Assembly (NCBI GenBank): GCA_034687125.1
Contig: JAQGBZ010000261.1
Location: 24,511 to 88,510, forward strand
From: Neelides folsomi
Lineage: Eukaryota; Arthropoda; Collembola; Neelipleona; Neelidae
Direction of reading: 5' to 3'
DNA length: 64,000 nucleotides
This document shows, one piece after another, positions 12,844 through 27,255 of the stretch. Numbering within the stretch: the stretch's first letter is position 1; every line of letters starts with the position of its first letter. The notes beneath the pieces were generated by a model, which saw nothing but the letters and a program-made list of their open reading frames with translations, was not told the origin of the DNA and ran no database searches. The position numbers were made by a program, and so were the translations under genes.

Positions 12844-15800
12844 ATGTTTGCGAATTTGAAGAAGAAGATTGAGGAAGAGGTTCAGAGAATTGGCATATAT
12901 TATAAAAACACATTAATTATACTACTCTTTGCTTAATTTAACACTTTAAAATTTTATTTTAGGTTGGGGATTTGGGCCGATTGGCGAGTCCATTAACCTC
13001 AACATTCGATCGCCGTGTAAATTCAAACACACCGAGCGTCGTGTCAAGGCAAAGTTCCGTCTCTTCACTTGCTGATGCTTTTGATGAAGCGAGAAGCCCA
13101 AGAGGAAACAGTTTGCATCCCAATTCGAGTGCAGCTTCTGAAACCTCCGAGATCAAAAAAGTCAATACGGATTGGAGGCAAAAATGGGAGAGTCAGAAAA
13201 AAGCTTTCGAGGAACGGCTGCAGAATCAAGAGGCCGACTTTGCTTGGAAGTTGAGCTCAAAGAACGAGGAGATTGAGAGATTGAAGGATGAAAAAAGGAA
13301 GATTGAAGAGACACTGAGAAACTCAGAGGTGAGATATAAAGAGAGGCTCATTAGAGCTCAGGATGACATCGACCAGCTGGAAGGGTTGTCAAAGATGGAA
13401 AACTCGAAGGTGAAGCATTTGGTGAGTAGGGAATGCGTCTTCCGCTCAACTTTAATCTTTCTTTAATGCTTAAATAATTGTTAGAAATTGAGATAACAAT
13501 GTAATTAGCGAATTAACATCTAAAGGTGTATTTTCGTTTTCATTTACTAATTTGCTTTGGAAGGTTTGTAACGCTTACTTATTAGTAATGATTTTGTATT
13601 TTAAAGTGTTACATTTAACTTCTGCAATAATTCTTTGCGTTAGCTTTTTTGGTGTGTTTTATAAAATATTTGTATATCTCATAATTGGAGTTTTGACCAG
13701 AAATTAATTATATTGTGAAGTTGAATAAAACTTTTATGTTTTAGTTGCTCAACACTCAAGAGGAATTCGAAAAATGTAAAACGGAAAGTTATCAGAAAGA
13801 AGTAAAGATCAATCAAATTAACGAAGAGTTGGAGATTTTAAAAACCGAGAATGGGCTTTTGAAAAATAATTTGGAACGATTTGCCGTCAAGTCCATCAAT
13901 TCAAATACCGACCAGTCAAAAACAAAGAGCGATGAAGAAGTGTTAAGATTGACTGAACAAATTCAAATTTTAGAAGCATTTAAGAACGAAAATTCTGATC
14001 GTTTAGTCAAAATTCGAGAGGAAAACAAAGAGAAGGAAACAAAAATGAGTCAAGAGATTCAACATTTGAGAAGTGAAAATGAAAAGTTAGTAAATCTTCA
14101 ATCCAACGAGTCAGATAAATTCAAATATATGGAGTCCACTAATGAAAGATTGGATGGTGAGAACAACGATCTTCTTTTCCAAATCTCTAACCTTCAAAAG
14201 AAGAAGGATGAGCTGACGGGAACAATTAAGATTCTTACAGACAAAATCGATGCTTATGAACGTGATCTTCGGGACAAAGTTCAACAAATTCAAATTTTAG
14301 AAGCAGCAAAGAATGAAAATTCCGATCGTTTAATCAAAATTCAAAAGGAAAACAACGAGAAGGAAACACAAATGAATCAAAATATTAAGATCCTTACTGA
14401 CAATCTAGAGGCTTCTGGATTTGACATTCGAGATAAAATTCAACAAATCCATATTTTAGAAACAACAAATAACGAAAATTCCAATCGTTTAGTCAAAATC
14501 CAAGAGGAAAGTAAAGAGAAAGAAACAAAAATGAACCAAGAGATTCAAATCTTAAGAAGTGAGAATGAAAAGTTATTAAATCTTCAATCCAATTCAGATG
14601 ATTCAGATAAATGCAAATATTTGGAGTCCACTATTGAAAGATTAAAGGGTGAGAACAAAGATCTTCTTTTCCAAGTCTCTGGCTTTCAAAAGAGGAAAGA
14701 TGAGATGACAGAAGAAAATAAGACCCTTACTGACAAACTCGATGCTTCTGGATTGGATCTTCGAGAGAAAATTCAACAAATTCAAAGTTTAGAAGCATTT
14801 AAGAATGAAAATTCCAATCGTTTAGTCAAAATCCAAGAGGAAAGTAAAGAGAAAGAAATAAAAATGAACCAAGAGATTCAAAACTTGAGAAGTGAGAATG
14901 AAAAGTTGTTAAACCTTCAATCCAATGATTTAGATAAATACAAAATTTTGGAGTCCAATTTTGAAAGATTACAGAATGAGAATAAAGATCTTCTTTCACA
15001 AGTCTCTGACCTTCAAGGTAAAAAAGTTGAGCTGGCAGAAGAAATTAAGTCCCTTACTGTCAAAATCGATGCTTCTGGATCGGATCTTCGAGGAAAAATT
15101 AACCAAATTCAAATATTAGAAGCAACAAAAAATGAAAATTCTGAACGATTAATGAAAATTCAAAATGAAAGCAAAGAGAAAGAAACAAAAATGATTCAAG
15201 AGATTCAACATTTGGGAAGCGAAAATGAAAAGTTAATAAATCTCCAATCCAATGATTTGGATAAATGCAAAAATTTGGAGTCCACTATTGAAAGATTACA
15301 TAGTGAGAATAAAGATCTTCTTTTCCAAGTCTCTGAACTTAAAGTTAAAAAAGTCGAGCTGGCAGAAGAAATTAAGACCCTTACTGACACAATCGATGCT
15401 ACTACATTGGTTCTTGGAGAAAAAAGTCAACAAATTCAAATTTTAGAAGCATTTAAGAACGAAAATTCTGATCGTTTAGTCAAAATCCAAGATGAAAGCA
15501 ATGAGAAAGAAATAAAAATGAGTGAAGAGATTCAAATCTTAAGAAGTGAGAATGAAAAGTTATTAAATCTTCAATCCAATGAGGACGAGTCAGATAAATG
15601 TAAACATTTGGAGTCCACTATTGAAAGATTAGAGTGTGAGAACAACGATCTTCTTTTCCAAGTTTCTGACCTTCAAGGGACGAAAGATGAGCTGACAGAA
15701 GAAATTAAGTTCCTTAACGAAAAAATCGATTCTTCTGGAACTGACCTTCGAGATAAGATTGAAATCCTTGAAGGAAAGCTTGGAGAGAAAGCCAAAGTAT

Positions 15801-16432
15801 GTTTTAATTAATAAAAGTGTAATTAATAGTTTAATCTTTGTTAAACTAAATTTTATTTATTTATGTTTTTAGGCATTGAAGGTTTCCAATCAACAACTTC
15901 AAGATCTTCGAAAATCCCTAGCACATGAAATCAGATCTGGAGAAATGAAAAATGATACAAGTTCTTCTCCTCTTCTCGAAGTCACGTAAGTCGTTTTTTT
16001 TTATTAAATTGCTAAAAATTAATTAATTTAGATGAAAATAATTTTAGGTATTATTAACAGCACAATTTTAAGTTTTTTATTGACTTGTTTTTATTGTTAT
16101 TAGCATTAGTGAAGAAGGCCATGAAAAAGGAGATCGGGCAGCCCCCGAAAACGTCAATTTCCAATATATGAGAAGTGTTCTAATTAAATTTCTAACCACC
16201 AAAGATCAACAAGTCGTAAGTGAAAATAATCGTGTTACTTTCATTTAGTTATTACAATCATCAATCATACAGAATCATACCAACTAAATTAATCCAAATT
16301 AATTGTATTTTTAAGACTCAACAATTGATACGAGTGGTTGCGACGCTGCTAGAGCTCAATCCTGAAGAGGAAAGACTCCTCCATGAAGCTTCAGATACGA
16401 GGACTTGGAGCATTCTCAAACCACGCCATTAA
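12844..16432 (+). CDS. GRIP-domain golgin (golgin-97-like)
   Basis: Trans-Golgi tethering coiled-coil protein recruited by Arl1 through a C-terminal GRIP domain. Exons: 12844-12879, 12963-13421, 13745-15796, 15873-15985, 16104-16215, 16316-16432; all phases match and give 962 residues. The N-terminus MFANLKKKIEEE is the short basic/amphipathic start typical of golgin-97 and golgin-245 (MFAKLKKKIAEE in GOLGA1); a Ser-rich linker follows (residues about 13-70), then continuous coiled coil to about residue 850. The GRIP domain is at about residues 895-945 (FQYMRSVLIKFL, with the Arl1-binding Tyr, then TLLELNPEEERLL). The first donor (GAG/GTTCAG) is weak, so the exon 1 boundary is the least certain point. 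Residues about 237-838 are six tandem copies of a coiled-coil unit, annotated separately. A poly(A) signal AATAAA lies at 16549-16554. Golgin-245 is the alternative identity. Confidence 0.88.
13958..15763 (+). repeat. Tandem coding repeat, ~109-residue coiled-coil unit
   Basis: Inside golgin exon 3. Six copies begin with QIQILEAFKNENSDRLVKIQ or a close variant (QIHILETTN, QIQSLEAFKN, QIQILEATKN). Each runs through RSENEKLLNLQSN, an ESTIERL-type block, NDLLFQVSDLQ and LTDKIDASG-DLRDKIQ. Five copies are about 109-111 residues (about 330 nt); the second is internally shortened to about 53 residues. Nucleotide similarity between copies is high, including synonymous positions, pointing to recent duplication or gene conversion. 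Confidence 0.92.
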
Positions 16433-17781
16433 TCAAGACTTATTGTCAGGTCAAAGGGTCTACAGATTTTATGGTGAAGATTCCATCTTCACTTACGCAT
16501 TCCAAAAGTTTTAAAGCTTTAACCTTAATGAAAGATTCAATATTTATAAATAAATACATATTTATATAAAATGCGATGTTCATTAAAGCAATGTTTAGAC
16601 AAGTAATTAAGGTTTAATAACACAATTAAGGATTTGTGGCTATAAGTGCAATTAAATAGTTAATGCCTTAATACTACAAATTAAGTATTAGAATTGTTTT
16701 ATAAGATTTTATAAATATTATAGCAATAAAAAGGTTACAATAAACTATTTTATTCAATTACGATTCAACAATCCAACTACTAGATACTTATGTAATAATT
16801 TTATTTAAATGAATAAAAATGATCAATGCCACTTTCATTGATGCTAAAAACTCGTGCTTCAATAAATAAATGAATTTTATGACTTTAGAATCACTTTATT
16901 AAAATTGTAGACATTAAATAATATCGAAAAATGACGAGATATCACAAAATCTTCATCCAAATAGACGTAACAAATAACACATAAATTAACACGTGCTCTC
17001 AAATCAACTTTTCATAACGTTTAATAGGGCAATTACACAGAAGATGATTAAAGTAATCATTATAATAAATAAAATACACCAACATTTATCAACTAGTATT
17101 TAAGTATTTCTTTAATAACAATTAAGTAGTTAACTATACACAAAACAATGGCTATTTATAATACTCTATATCAGTAAATTAATTTACTCGCATGCAAATA
17201 AATTCTATCTTAATAGTTTAACTTTAATTGATGATAAATTACATAAAGTACAGATATAATATATCCTTCTATTCCAATTGTTTATACTAATTATTATTTA
17301 CAATAATATTGACAAAGGTACATTTATATGGTCTTTCGAGTAAGGGTTTTTTGATAGGTATGAAATATGAAATGTATTGTTTTTTATTTACTGCATTAGG
17401 AAATTAATATAAATATTTTAACCAAGAATTAATTTTATAAAATCTTATAATACAGAAAAAAATTAACAAATATCAACAATATTATTAATAGTAGGCAAAA
17501 GATTCAATTACTTAATTTAACATATCAAATATTTAAATAACATCTTCATATTTAAGTATGTTTACATAAATAAAATTACAATTTTCAAGTTGTAATAGGT
17601 GTATATAAAAAGTTAACAATGAGATATTGTTGGAAAAATAGGAGAAATCTGGAAGAAATCGAACCGATTGAATATCCGATGGAAGATTGTAATGTGGTTT
17701 CATTTTGTAATTATTAAAAATTAAGGTAAAAATTCCGAATTTTGTACATTTTGAATGGACGTTTCTTACGGGAATCGACGT
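16433..17781. other. Convergent intergenic stretch, golgin and RME-8 3' ends
   Basis: 1.35 kb of very AT-rich sequence between two converging genes. It contains the golgin poly(A) signal at 16549-16554. I see no coding frame, no RNA gene and no transposon terminus. Confidence 0.45.
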
Positions 17782-20700
17782 TTATTCAATCAGTGGAGGA
17801 GGAGAGGTTGGGATTGAAGATTTGGCTATCGTTCCTTGCGTCAAATATCCAGCAACTGAACCAGTTGAAGATCCGGTCAGATAACCAGAAATTGGGCGAT
17901 CCGTCAAGAATAAATCGTGTTTCTAAATTAAAGAAAAAAACATTCAATTCAAGTCCAACCAACAATAAGTCATAATTAATGTCCTAATAAAATTGACCTC
18001 AAATAAGAATTGAATGATTATAAAAATCATTAATCAATAATATTGCTTTTACCTGATCACGATATTGTGCCCAAACTTGAGATTTTTCTAATATAGCCTC
18101 AACTTCCGCTCCGTATTTCTCATCTTGTTTCATGTATTGGAGTGCGTGAACAATATTAGCCTTCGTTGCAGAAGGACTATGTCCAAGTTCCACTCCTCCG
18201 TTCTTTAATAGTCCCAACAAAACTCCGACGAGGTCAGCTTGGAGTCCTTGATATACCAGAGGTGAGTGTCTAGCAGCATAGAGATGATTAAGGGCTTCGC
18301 AAGTGAGCGGAATAGTATCGCCCTTTTTCTTCATGCCGCTCACAATAGGTTGGATGGCTTCCAGAGCGCAAAGAGCTTCTAAACAGCTGCCATTAGTCGC
18401 AACGCTTGTTAAAAGAATAGCAGCTATTTTCCTCAATGCTCCATCGTCTGATTCCATAGCTTTAAGTATTTTAGGAAGCAGCCCCATGGGTGGGAGGGCG
18501 TCACATAAATGCGGCTGAGCTTGGATTAAATGTCCAACTGCCGAGCCAGCCAATTCCAATGCATCGCCGTTCCCCCGTTCTCTCATGGGAGAAAAGGCAA
18601 ATTCAAGAAGATCTCGAAGGAACTCTCTGGGTTTTCTCAAATTCCAACTTGGATTTGCAACATAAAGGCGGAGATAAATTCCTCCAATTGTTGCTTCTCC
18701 TTCGACAGCATAACTAACTTGGAAATTTTCATTAGGAAGTCGCCAGTCAACGGAAAGATCTCTTCTTTGTGAATTGAAAAGTTCGTTTTTCATTGAGCTA
18801 ATTGCAGATTTCACATTTTCCCTCGCAGCATCGTTCCAAACAATTTCCGGATTTTCCGTTGTTGAGTCGAATAGATGAACGGAGGCGGCTGGAGATTCCG
18901 CCATCGCTTCGGAAAATATAGATGGGATAAATTTGCAAAGAAGAATTTTAACCCTCGGGCCGCTGAGTTTATCAGAAGTGAGTTTGGAGAGAACTTCTGA
19001 AGCTTTCTGTCTCACAGTTGGGTCGATTGAACTTGAGACAAAGAAATGTAACAAGTAGACAATGGCTCCTTTTTGAATTGCTTCTTTAACAACTTGTGGA
19101 TGGGAAACGATCATTGATAGACAAGTAAGCGATAAAGTTGTGACCGCAGATCCATTTCCTTTCCCACCAGCAGCGACTACCAATAGTGCAGGGACAATTC
19201 CCATCCCAATGATGTCACCAACGCATTCTTGATTGCCCATAAGGGATATGAGTAAAGTTAACATCTCGCTCTCAAAATGAGGATACATTAAATGTCGAGT
19301 GAATAGACGGAACTTTCCTTTGCACATTGGTTCAAGGCCGCTGTTGTTCTTCACAACGTTGCTCAATGCTTGGATGCATTGACAAATACCTTGAATCAAT
19401 TCAGGAGCAACGGTTCCATTCTTCCCATTCAGATCTGCAGGATCTTGGTTTGATAAATATTTTAAAAGCTCTAATAAGAATTCCGATGGGTTTTCAAGTT
19501 GGAATGTCGGTTCAGAATTGTAAATTCGAACAAAGACAGAACCAATTACAAGTTCGTCTTTGTGTTGAGAGTAGGTAAAGTCACAGCCATAAGCTTGGTC
19601 GGTCATATCGCCTGAGCGATGAAGACGAAGTTGGCTTTCACAAAATTCCAATAATTCTATCCGTGTTTTATTGTTCCAGATTAAATAAGGAGTTGAGCAG
19701 TTTTCGTTCAGGAGTTTCAAAACAACTTCTGTTTCTTTCTCTCGTGCCTATTAAAAGTAAAAAACATTAATTTTATACATTATTACATTATTATATTGAA
19801 AATTACAATTCATTTTAATATATTACCATTTTGGCTCCATAAGGAAGTAGTAGGGCGTCTAAGGCCGCACGAATGATGTCGTTTTTAGGAGCTGTCACGC
19901 CATCACCAGATAAAAATTTAAGAGCCGTAATAGACATTTTGGCAAAGTTATTTGTGAGGATTTGATTATTTGTGTCCTCCGTTGCGTCAACTCCAGCTTC
20001 CTCCAATGTGAAATCATAGGCGAAAAGGGAGATGAGCAAATGCCACAAGACACCAGATTGCAATAAATGCATTTGTAGGATTGTGTCAACTGAGAGAGCC
20101 GTCACACATTCAGCAGCCAAACAGCACAATTTCGTCAGATGCTATTCATTAACAATATTTAAATATATAATTCATAAGATTTACATAATTTAAATTAAGA
20201 TTAAATGGAAATATGTAAATGATACAATAGTGTAATGAATAAAAAATTATTAAAAACCTTAAAATGCAGAATTCGACAGAGATTTTGAGCCAATTGAGGC
20301 ATCTCTACCAATTTATCTCTACATAGTTGAAATCCAGTCGCGACAGTGAAACATTTAACGGTGTGAATACAAACTTGAACGGCTACATCATTTGGCTTGC
20401 TTCCAGCATTAAGGACGGATACGCAGCGGTCAAAAGCACGTAGAAGAAGTTCCAAACCTAAAAGTTAAATAATTATTTTATAAATTGTTAATAATAATGA
20501 TGTTTTAAATGGTTAAATAGTTTAAGTTGTCCTTTTTCTTTTTATAATACTCTGTATATTGTACATTGTAAAAGATAAATCTTTTACAACTTTATCTGAT
20601 TATTCTGATAGATAATTATGCAAACTAAAATCTAACCCTTTTCTCTTCTCAGTTCTTCTACATTGAGCGCGGAACAGTTAAGGGTATGAAAAACGACTTC

Positions 20701-23700
20701 TGCTCCCCATGGAAGGAGAGGAATTTCTTTAGCGAATAAACCATCATCGGCAACTTCTAATTCCATTGTCTTGATTAGCATAGGATATCCAGCATATTTG
20801 TATGGCTCCAATACTATGAAATTAGAGTAAAATTAGTACAATCATAAATTAAATATTTTAATATGAAATTTTGCGGATTGATTTGATGAGAATGTCAAGA
20901 TTGATATTATTTACCATGTCCATATCGCTTAAATAAAATGGATTGAGTTTTGAGAATAAGAACAATTCTATTTGGATCAGGATTGCTGCTTTCTGTTGAA
21001 TATCTTGAACAAAGAAATTCATAAGCCCTATTAGCTTCTTCAAATCGCTCTCGCCCTTCAGGATTCTTATCTGGATGGAATTTCTGTGCAAGACGGCGAT
21101 AATTCTTTTTCACTTTTTCGGCCCATTCAGGATCACCATCAAGTTCAAGAGCTTTGAGGGCATCAGTGACCGTCATTGGTGGGGGACGCTTCTCAACTTC
21201 ATTTTTCCAGGCTTCTAGGACGTCTTTCAATAGGGCAATTGGTTCTTGAATGGGCCACTCAGGGAATCGAAATTCGTCTGTCAAGTTCCTCAAGTAAAAT
21301 ACATTACAGAAAAGTTCATTTTCCAAGTTTGGATAGCTAACTGCGGGAATGGCACAGTATTCATAAAGAGCTCGTGAGTTTGAAAAGAGTCGAGGTGTGA
21401 AATCTGCCAAATGAACAGCAATTCGTCCAATCAGATGTCGTCGCATTTCCCCACTCCAAATAGCCTCTGGTGTGTCAAACTCTCCCAAGAAGATTTCAGA
21501 AAACTTTTCAACCCCATGATTCTCAAGGTAAGCGACCATAGCTTCTGGTAATAATGGTCCTAATACTGAACGCTGCCAAACTGAACTTCCCTAAAAATAG
21601 AAAAATGATCAGTATCGATTGATTTGAAGTTAATACATATATTTGTATGAATAAATGGTAAAACTTTGTATATTTTAAAAATTTTGCTTGTGTATATGAT
21701 AATTTTACCTGCTGAGCAGAATAAGTATTCTGTCGTAGATGAGTGAGATGAAGGAAACGAGAAATTGGTAAAATATTTGATCCAGTATACATCATGATAT
21801 AGAAAAACAGTCCCGTTGCATAAACCCTGCTCATCACAGGGTTCTCTTCCAATATCATGAATAACAACGTTGAGACGCGTTCCACAATAGCAGGATCAAA
21901 GGTAAGAAGGAGTTGTACAATGTGTGGCATGTAATTTGTGGGATCTGACAGAATTTGCTTGGCTTTATGTACAGGTCGAATGACCGAATCCCCACATTTG
22001 GCAGGACAAAATGACACAATTTGAATGAGAATGTCAAGAATGGTTCGGGCCAGTTTTGACTCGTCCATTATTCCTTTTTGCTTCTCAGCGACTATGAACC
22101 ATTTGAGCTGTGGAATGGCACCAAGATGCTTCCAAGTATCTAAACCAGTCGCCCAGCATTTCGTCTTTTGATCAATTTTAGAAGTAGAATAGAGTTTCTT
22201 GATTTCTTGGAATCCAATCGTTCCGACTTTTTCGTTCGAATCTCGTGGCATATAATACCACTCGGGAGAATCGGCATGTCGCATATCAGGACTTGCTTCA
22301 ATTACATTCGACTGTGCTGGAACTACAGCTCTAAAAATAAAAATCATTTCAATAATACAGATTAATATGTATATTTAATTTAATTTTAAAATAATCCACA
22401 TCATTAGTATAAACAAAAAATAAAATCATCTCGAAATCTCATCTAATATTTAATTTATCATCATTGAAAAAATATTCAAATGTAATTTTTATTTGATCAG
22501 ATTTTACCTTGTTGTATGAAGATGAGCAAGAGTGGCAAGATCAACGAGAACTTTCAATCCACCACAATTGACAACTTCCCTTGCATTTTCCTTATTTTGA
22601 ACAAGTTTCTGGAGGAATAAAACCAATCGATCTCGCTCTGCTTTCTCTGTTGACTTTTCAAGCATCACCACAATGAATTTGAGGTCATGAAACGGCCCAA
22701 CTTCTTCCCAATGATGACCATATACCGTGCTCATAGCGTCTAAACACATGGCTCTCATATCTGCTCGTCCCGTTAATAAAAACCGATGGTACAATTCCCC
22801 GAAAAAATCCTTTGCTCCTCGTATACTTGTATTCCCACTAAAGGCATCTTCTTCCAGTAAAAGACGAAGGTAATAAGAGCCAATTTTCACTTCATTCTCA
22901 AGAGATTTATAGGAAACTTGGAAATCGGAATAATTCCAACAAATGTCACCACTAACATGATCCCGATCTCCATCTAATAGTCGAACTTCTGCAGTGAGAG
23001 CTTCTTTCAATTCCTCTCGTGTCTGATAATTCCAAATAAGGTCAGGCAACGCGTGGTCGGAATTGAAACGTTCATACAACAAAGCCCAATTTCCTTCCAA
23101 TTTCAAGTTTTGCCTCCTCTTTCGTAGGGCGACTGGGCGGAGTTGGTTTTTTGTCCGGACCTCTTGAGCCGTTTTGAGACGCCAATGTTTCAATGCTCCT
23201 TCGATTTGTTTTTCCACGTATTTCTCCACATGGCGGACTTGTTTTGAGAACTGTGAAGGAAGATTTGATCGATGAGCTGCTGCCGCAATTTTTAAATTGT
23301 CTCTTGTATTGATTCTGTCTTGATCGGAAGGACTCGCAGATTCGGTCGATTCGAGGAAACGAAGTAAACCGGATGGCTAATAATTAAACAATCCAATTTG
23401 AGTTAATGGAATAACTACCAATTATTTAAAACAATGTTTAAAATCGATTGTCTGTAATTATAAAGTAAAATTGATAGGGTGGAATCGTTAATTGGCCAAT
23501 TTTGAAATTTGAATAATTAAACTTACAAGAACCCTGTCTAAGAGTTCCATTGCTAAAGGATTGGATGACGTCCATAAAGTAATTAAATGACGAGAAAGCT
23601 GACGAAGCGTTAGCATTCTTGCATCATTCGTCTGAAGGAAAAGTGCATTAAGGAGATGGCGAATCAGAGCTCCTTCTTGTAAAGCCATTTCTTGCATTTC

Positions 23701-26315
23701 TTTTCCAATTTCTCCTTGGCCTTCTTCAACAAGGGCTTTCATCACTAAACCAGCGCCTTTTACAATTGCAACAGAAGGATGCTGAAAATTAAAAACCATT
23801 AACTTAATTAATTAAATATCTTATTAATAAATTTATAGATAAATTGTACAGATGGTATGTTCTTCATTTTGCAAAAATAAAATGAAACAATAAAGTGAAA
23901 CATACCTGGAATAAGGAAAATAAAACTTTATGTCTTGATGCGACGGACGCTAAAAGTGAGTCAAAATGACCTCCCAGCGTTGTTTCAGAATAAGGAGCAC
24001 AAAGGGCAAATGTGAGTATGTCGAGCATGGCCATTGTGACTAAAGCACCAGTTCCTTTCCGAACATGACTTGTCCACATGTCTAATAGGCTCTCGAGGAA
24101 TTTGGGTGAATTGAGGATTTTTTCTTTGTTCTCTTGCTCTTGTCGCAAATCAGCATCATTGTGCATTGGTTGCATTAAAGCTGCCATTACATCAAGGGCA
24201 GCATAAACGACACAGTCACTCATATTTGATCTTAATGCCGACACGACGAGATTTCCAACCTTTTCTCGGAACCTATTCATTTTAAAAAATAATTTAATAT
24301 TAATCTTTCATAATCGTTAACTTTAATAGATTTCTTGAAATTGTTGTTTATTCATTATTCATTACTGTTGCATTTCAGCAAAAGCTCCAAATCCAGTTTT
24401 CGAACATACAAGGCGTCTAATGAGATGAAAAAATTCCTCATAATCATTTTGGCTAATGTCCCTCACAAGAAGAGCGTTGAGTGCTACTAAAATTAATTTC
24501 TCCTTATTTTCAGCAAAGAAACCCTAAAACAAACAGAGTAATTAATAGTTCATTCTCAGATCGTCAACTATAATCATAAGCATAAATTAATTTAAGAATA
24601 TTTAAAACAAACTTCTTGTGTGACGGCATGTCGAAGACCTGAATACTCAACATTTGCATTAAATCTAACAAGAAGTTCCGAAAATGACCAAGCCGATGGA
24701 GGTTGATGGATAAACTTTAAAAACATTGACTCGACCTAAATTCAAAATTCATTAATATCAGTCAAAGACAAACATTAACGATCTAAAGATTCAATTAGTT
24801 AATGAAAATAATTTAAATATTTAATAATAAAATAATTGACCTTTTCATCAACAGGGGATGAGAGTGAACCCCAACGTTTCCCTTGTGGAGTATTCCGTGA
24901 CTTAACATGAACGCTACAATTCCCACTTGCCCTCGCTCCGTCCATAAGGGCTGCAAGGAGCGAGTCACGTTCTGTAGAAAAGTATGATCGCACCGTCCCA
25001 CTTGACAATTCAATTGCAAGGCCTTGGGAGTCATCAGGACATCGGACCATAGCAAAAATGGCAGAAAGGGGTTGCAGGGTCGTCACTAGATAAGTAGCAG
25101 GGTCGCGTTCAATGAGACAAGTTTCACTGAGACAAAGAAGAACACGACAGCGTTTCCCATTTTGTACAGCAAATTCAGAAAGAGAAGTCAAATGTTCATC
25201 GTCTTTAAATGTTCCGAGTCTGAGAGCAATCAGGTCCCGTAAAGTCTCCCGCTCCAGTTTGACTCCTGAGATGGAAATTCCGAGAAAGTAGCTGGCATTT
25301 TCTCTCATTTTTGCAACTATGCAAGTTCGCTCTGAATGTGAGAATATGTGCTATATAAAAGTAACAAACATTTAAAACAATAATAATTGGGAATTTTAGA
25401 TTATGATTTAGATAATGGTAATGATTGAGGATTGAGATTGCGATATTTTCTTACAAGTCTTCCTGTTCCTTTCATCTGAATGGCAAAGATGTCTGAATCT
25501 TGTTCCATTTCAATAATGGATTCAATATCTTTGTAAAAATATGTTTTTCGTTCCCCTTCTTGACTGATTTGATCAATTCCAATACAAGTGACTTGTAATG
25601 ATGAAAAGATTGTAGGGAAATCCTGACCCCATCTTAATTAAAAATTTTACAATTATCGTTAATTTTGATATATCACATATTTAAGTATATTTTAAAATTT
25701 AATGTTATTTCTTTAAAATAATTAACCTAAATTTATTGACTGCATTGAAACGTGAAGTGGCTTTATCCATAGTATCTGTCTGATGAGACCGAGCAAATGC
25801 TCCCCGTTGAATGAGGGCTAATGTGATTACTGTCGCCCGTGCATCTGTTTCGAATCTCATCGAATCTGTCGATTTCCCCTTGCGATGAACAAGTTGGAAT
25901 TGGTGGGGATGATCGGCTGTCGAGAGCGGACTCACATTGTAGATTTCTGTCCATTGCCAATAATTGGTTTTCTCTCCGTCGTTCGGGCCATAAGTAGCAA
26001 TTCCATGTGTTCCAACAGAGAAGATTCGGGGATAGCTGAATAAAAAGTCAATATATAAAATCCATTTTGATTGTTTATCAAATATCATTTCTTCTGATAA
26101 GATCAATCCTATCAAACTTAATAAATGAGTTATGACTTATGACACACTTTTATAGAATACCGGAAATTAATAGATCATATACTTTATGACTCATATCGTG
26201 TTAATGAAAATAAATAATATAAAACTTAAATATAACTTTCTTACTTTCCTTTCCATCTTGTAATTTTGGTTGTGAAAAATGAATGACAGTCAATGTTCTC
26301 GGCTCCAGATATCAT
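17782..26315 (-). CDS. DNAJC13: RME-8 / DNAJC13 endosomal J-domain protein
   Basis: Large peripheral endosomal co-chaperone that recruits Hsc70 to endosomes with the SNX1/retromer machinery. The N-terminus, ATG at 26315, opens [14 protein letters not shown], and a following exon (about 26040-25720) reads [20 protein letters not shown], as in RME-8. A GYF_2-like segment (PEWYYMPRD ... GLDTWKHLG, about 22270-22080) precedes the J domain at about 21180-21010 with its HPD motif ([12 protein letters not shown]). Four IWN repeats are visible: [11 protein letters not shown] (about 23040), [11 protein letters not shown] (about 21460), [11 protein letters not shown] (about 19680) and [11 protein letters not shown] (about 18835). 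The last exon, 17782-17922, gives the conserved tail [17 protein letters not shown] ... VAGYLT, then TAA at 17782-17784. About 15 exons and more than 2,000 residues. An AG acceptor (CATTTTCAG) immediately before GCTACAATG implies a separate upstream leader exon. Confidence 0.94.
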
Positions 26316-27255
26316 TGTAGCCTGAAAATGATAATTACGCAAGATTAAACACTATAGTAGAGTAATTATAATATGGGTCTGTATTTATAGACGTTGACAC
26401 ATTTAATGAATAAACAATAAAACTTTATCATAAATAGTAATAATGGTTTATTGTGTATATAACCATTTTTGAATTTCTACTTTTAAAAAAGTTCATTGTT
26501 AAAGTTATTTCGATAATTGTAATGATAATGACTAATGACAGTTGGTGCTGGTACTTGAAATATAAAATTATTTTTCCTTATATATTAGCATTATCTTTTA
26601 TTATTAACATTAAATATCAAAATCTTTGTAGTTTAAAGTTTTATACATTTCTATTGTAATTAGTTAAGTATCTTTGATTTACAGATCATGTTTCAAAAAG
26701 GGGAGGATTAAAGACTTAAAATTGAATCATACCAATTCGTTGAATGTGGTTGTTGTTTAAAATAGAAACCTATTAAGTATTAACGTACTTTCCTCAAGAT
26801 GGATTTACTCATGGTATAACTAATATTTATCTCATATTTATATTATGATAATATCATATAAATATTAGTTCAATGTATTTTAGATTAATGATTAATAGAT
26901 TAAAAGTAATTCTTATTGTATTTACTTTCGGTAGACCTAATCTGAGGAACTCTCCTTCGTGGGAGATTTCAAATCATGTTTAAAACCACATTGGTGGCAA
27001 ACATAAAAACATTTCAGAATTGCGGTCGAAAACTTTTCATTTCATCATCTTTAAAAAGGTCGTCAACTTTTAAATCAAAATAATAATCCAGCATGAAGAA
27101 TCATTAAAGGTAAGAATAAGAATGAATTGCAATCAATATCTATTAAGTTTTATGTTTAAAAATCTTATAATCAAAGTAAAATCACAAGGCTAATTCTCGG
27201 ATGATTTATTAAGGATTTTTTCATTTTTATCATTTCAGTCAAGTTAATTGAAAAA
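26316..27255. other. Divergent promoter region, RME-8 and IARS2
   Basis: 940 bp between two start codons pointing away from each other. The RME-8 leader exon and both promoters should lie here. AT-rich; no TATA box, coding frame or repeat that I can support. Confidence 0.4.

Noticed and set aside
12722..12913. Minus-strand frame overlapping golgin exon 1
   Set aside because: Antisense shadow of the golgin first exon and 5' UTR; the Ser/Cys-rich translation has no support.
15205..15390. Antisense open frames within golgin exon 3
   Set aside because: Arise from the repetitive Lys/Glu/Asn codons of the coiled coil read backwards. No independent evidence.
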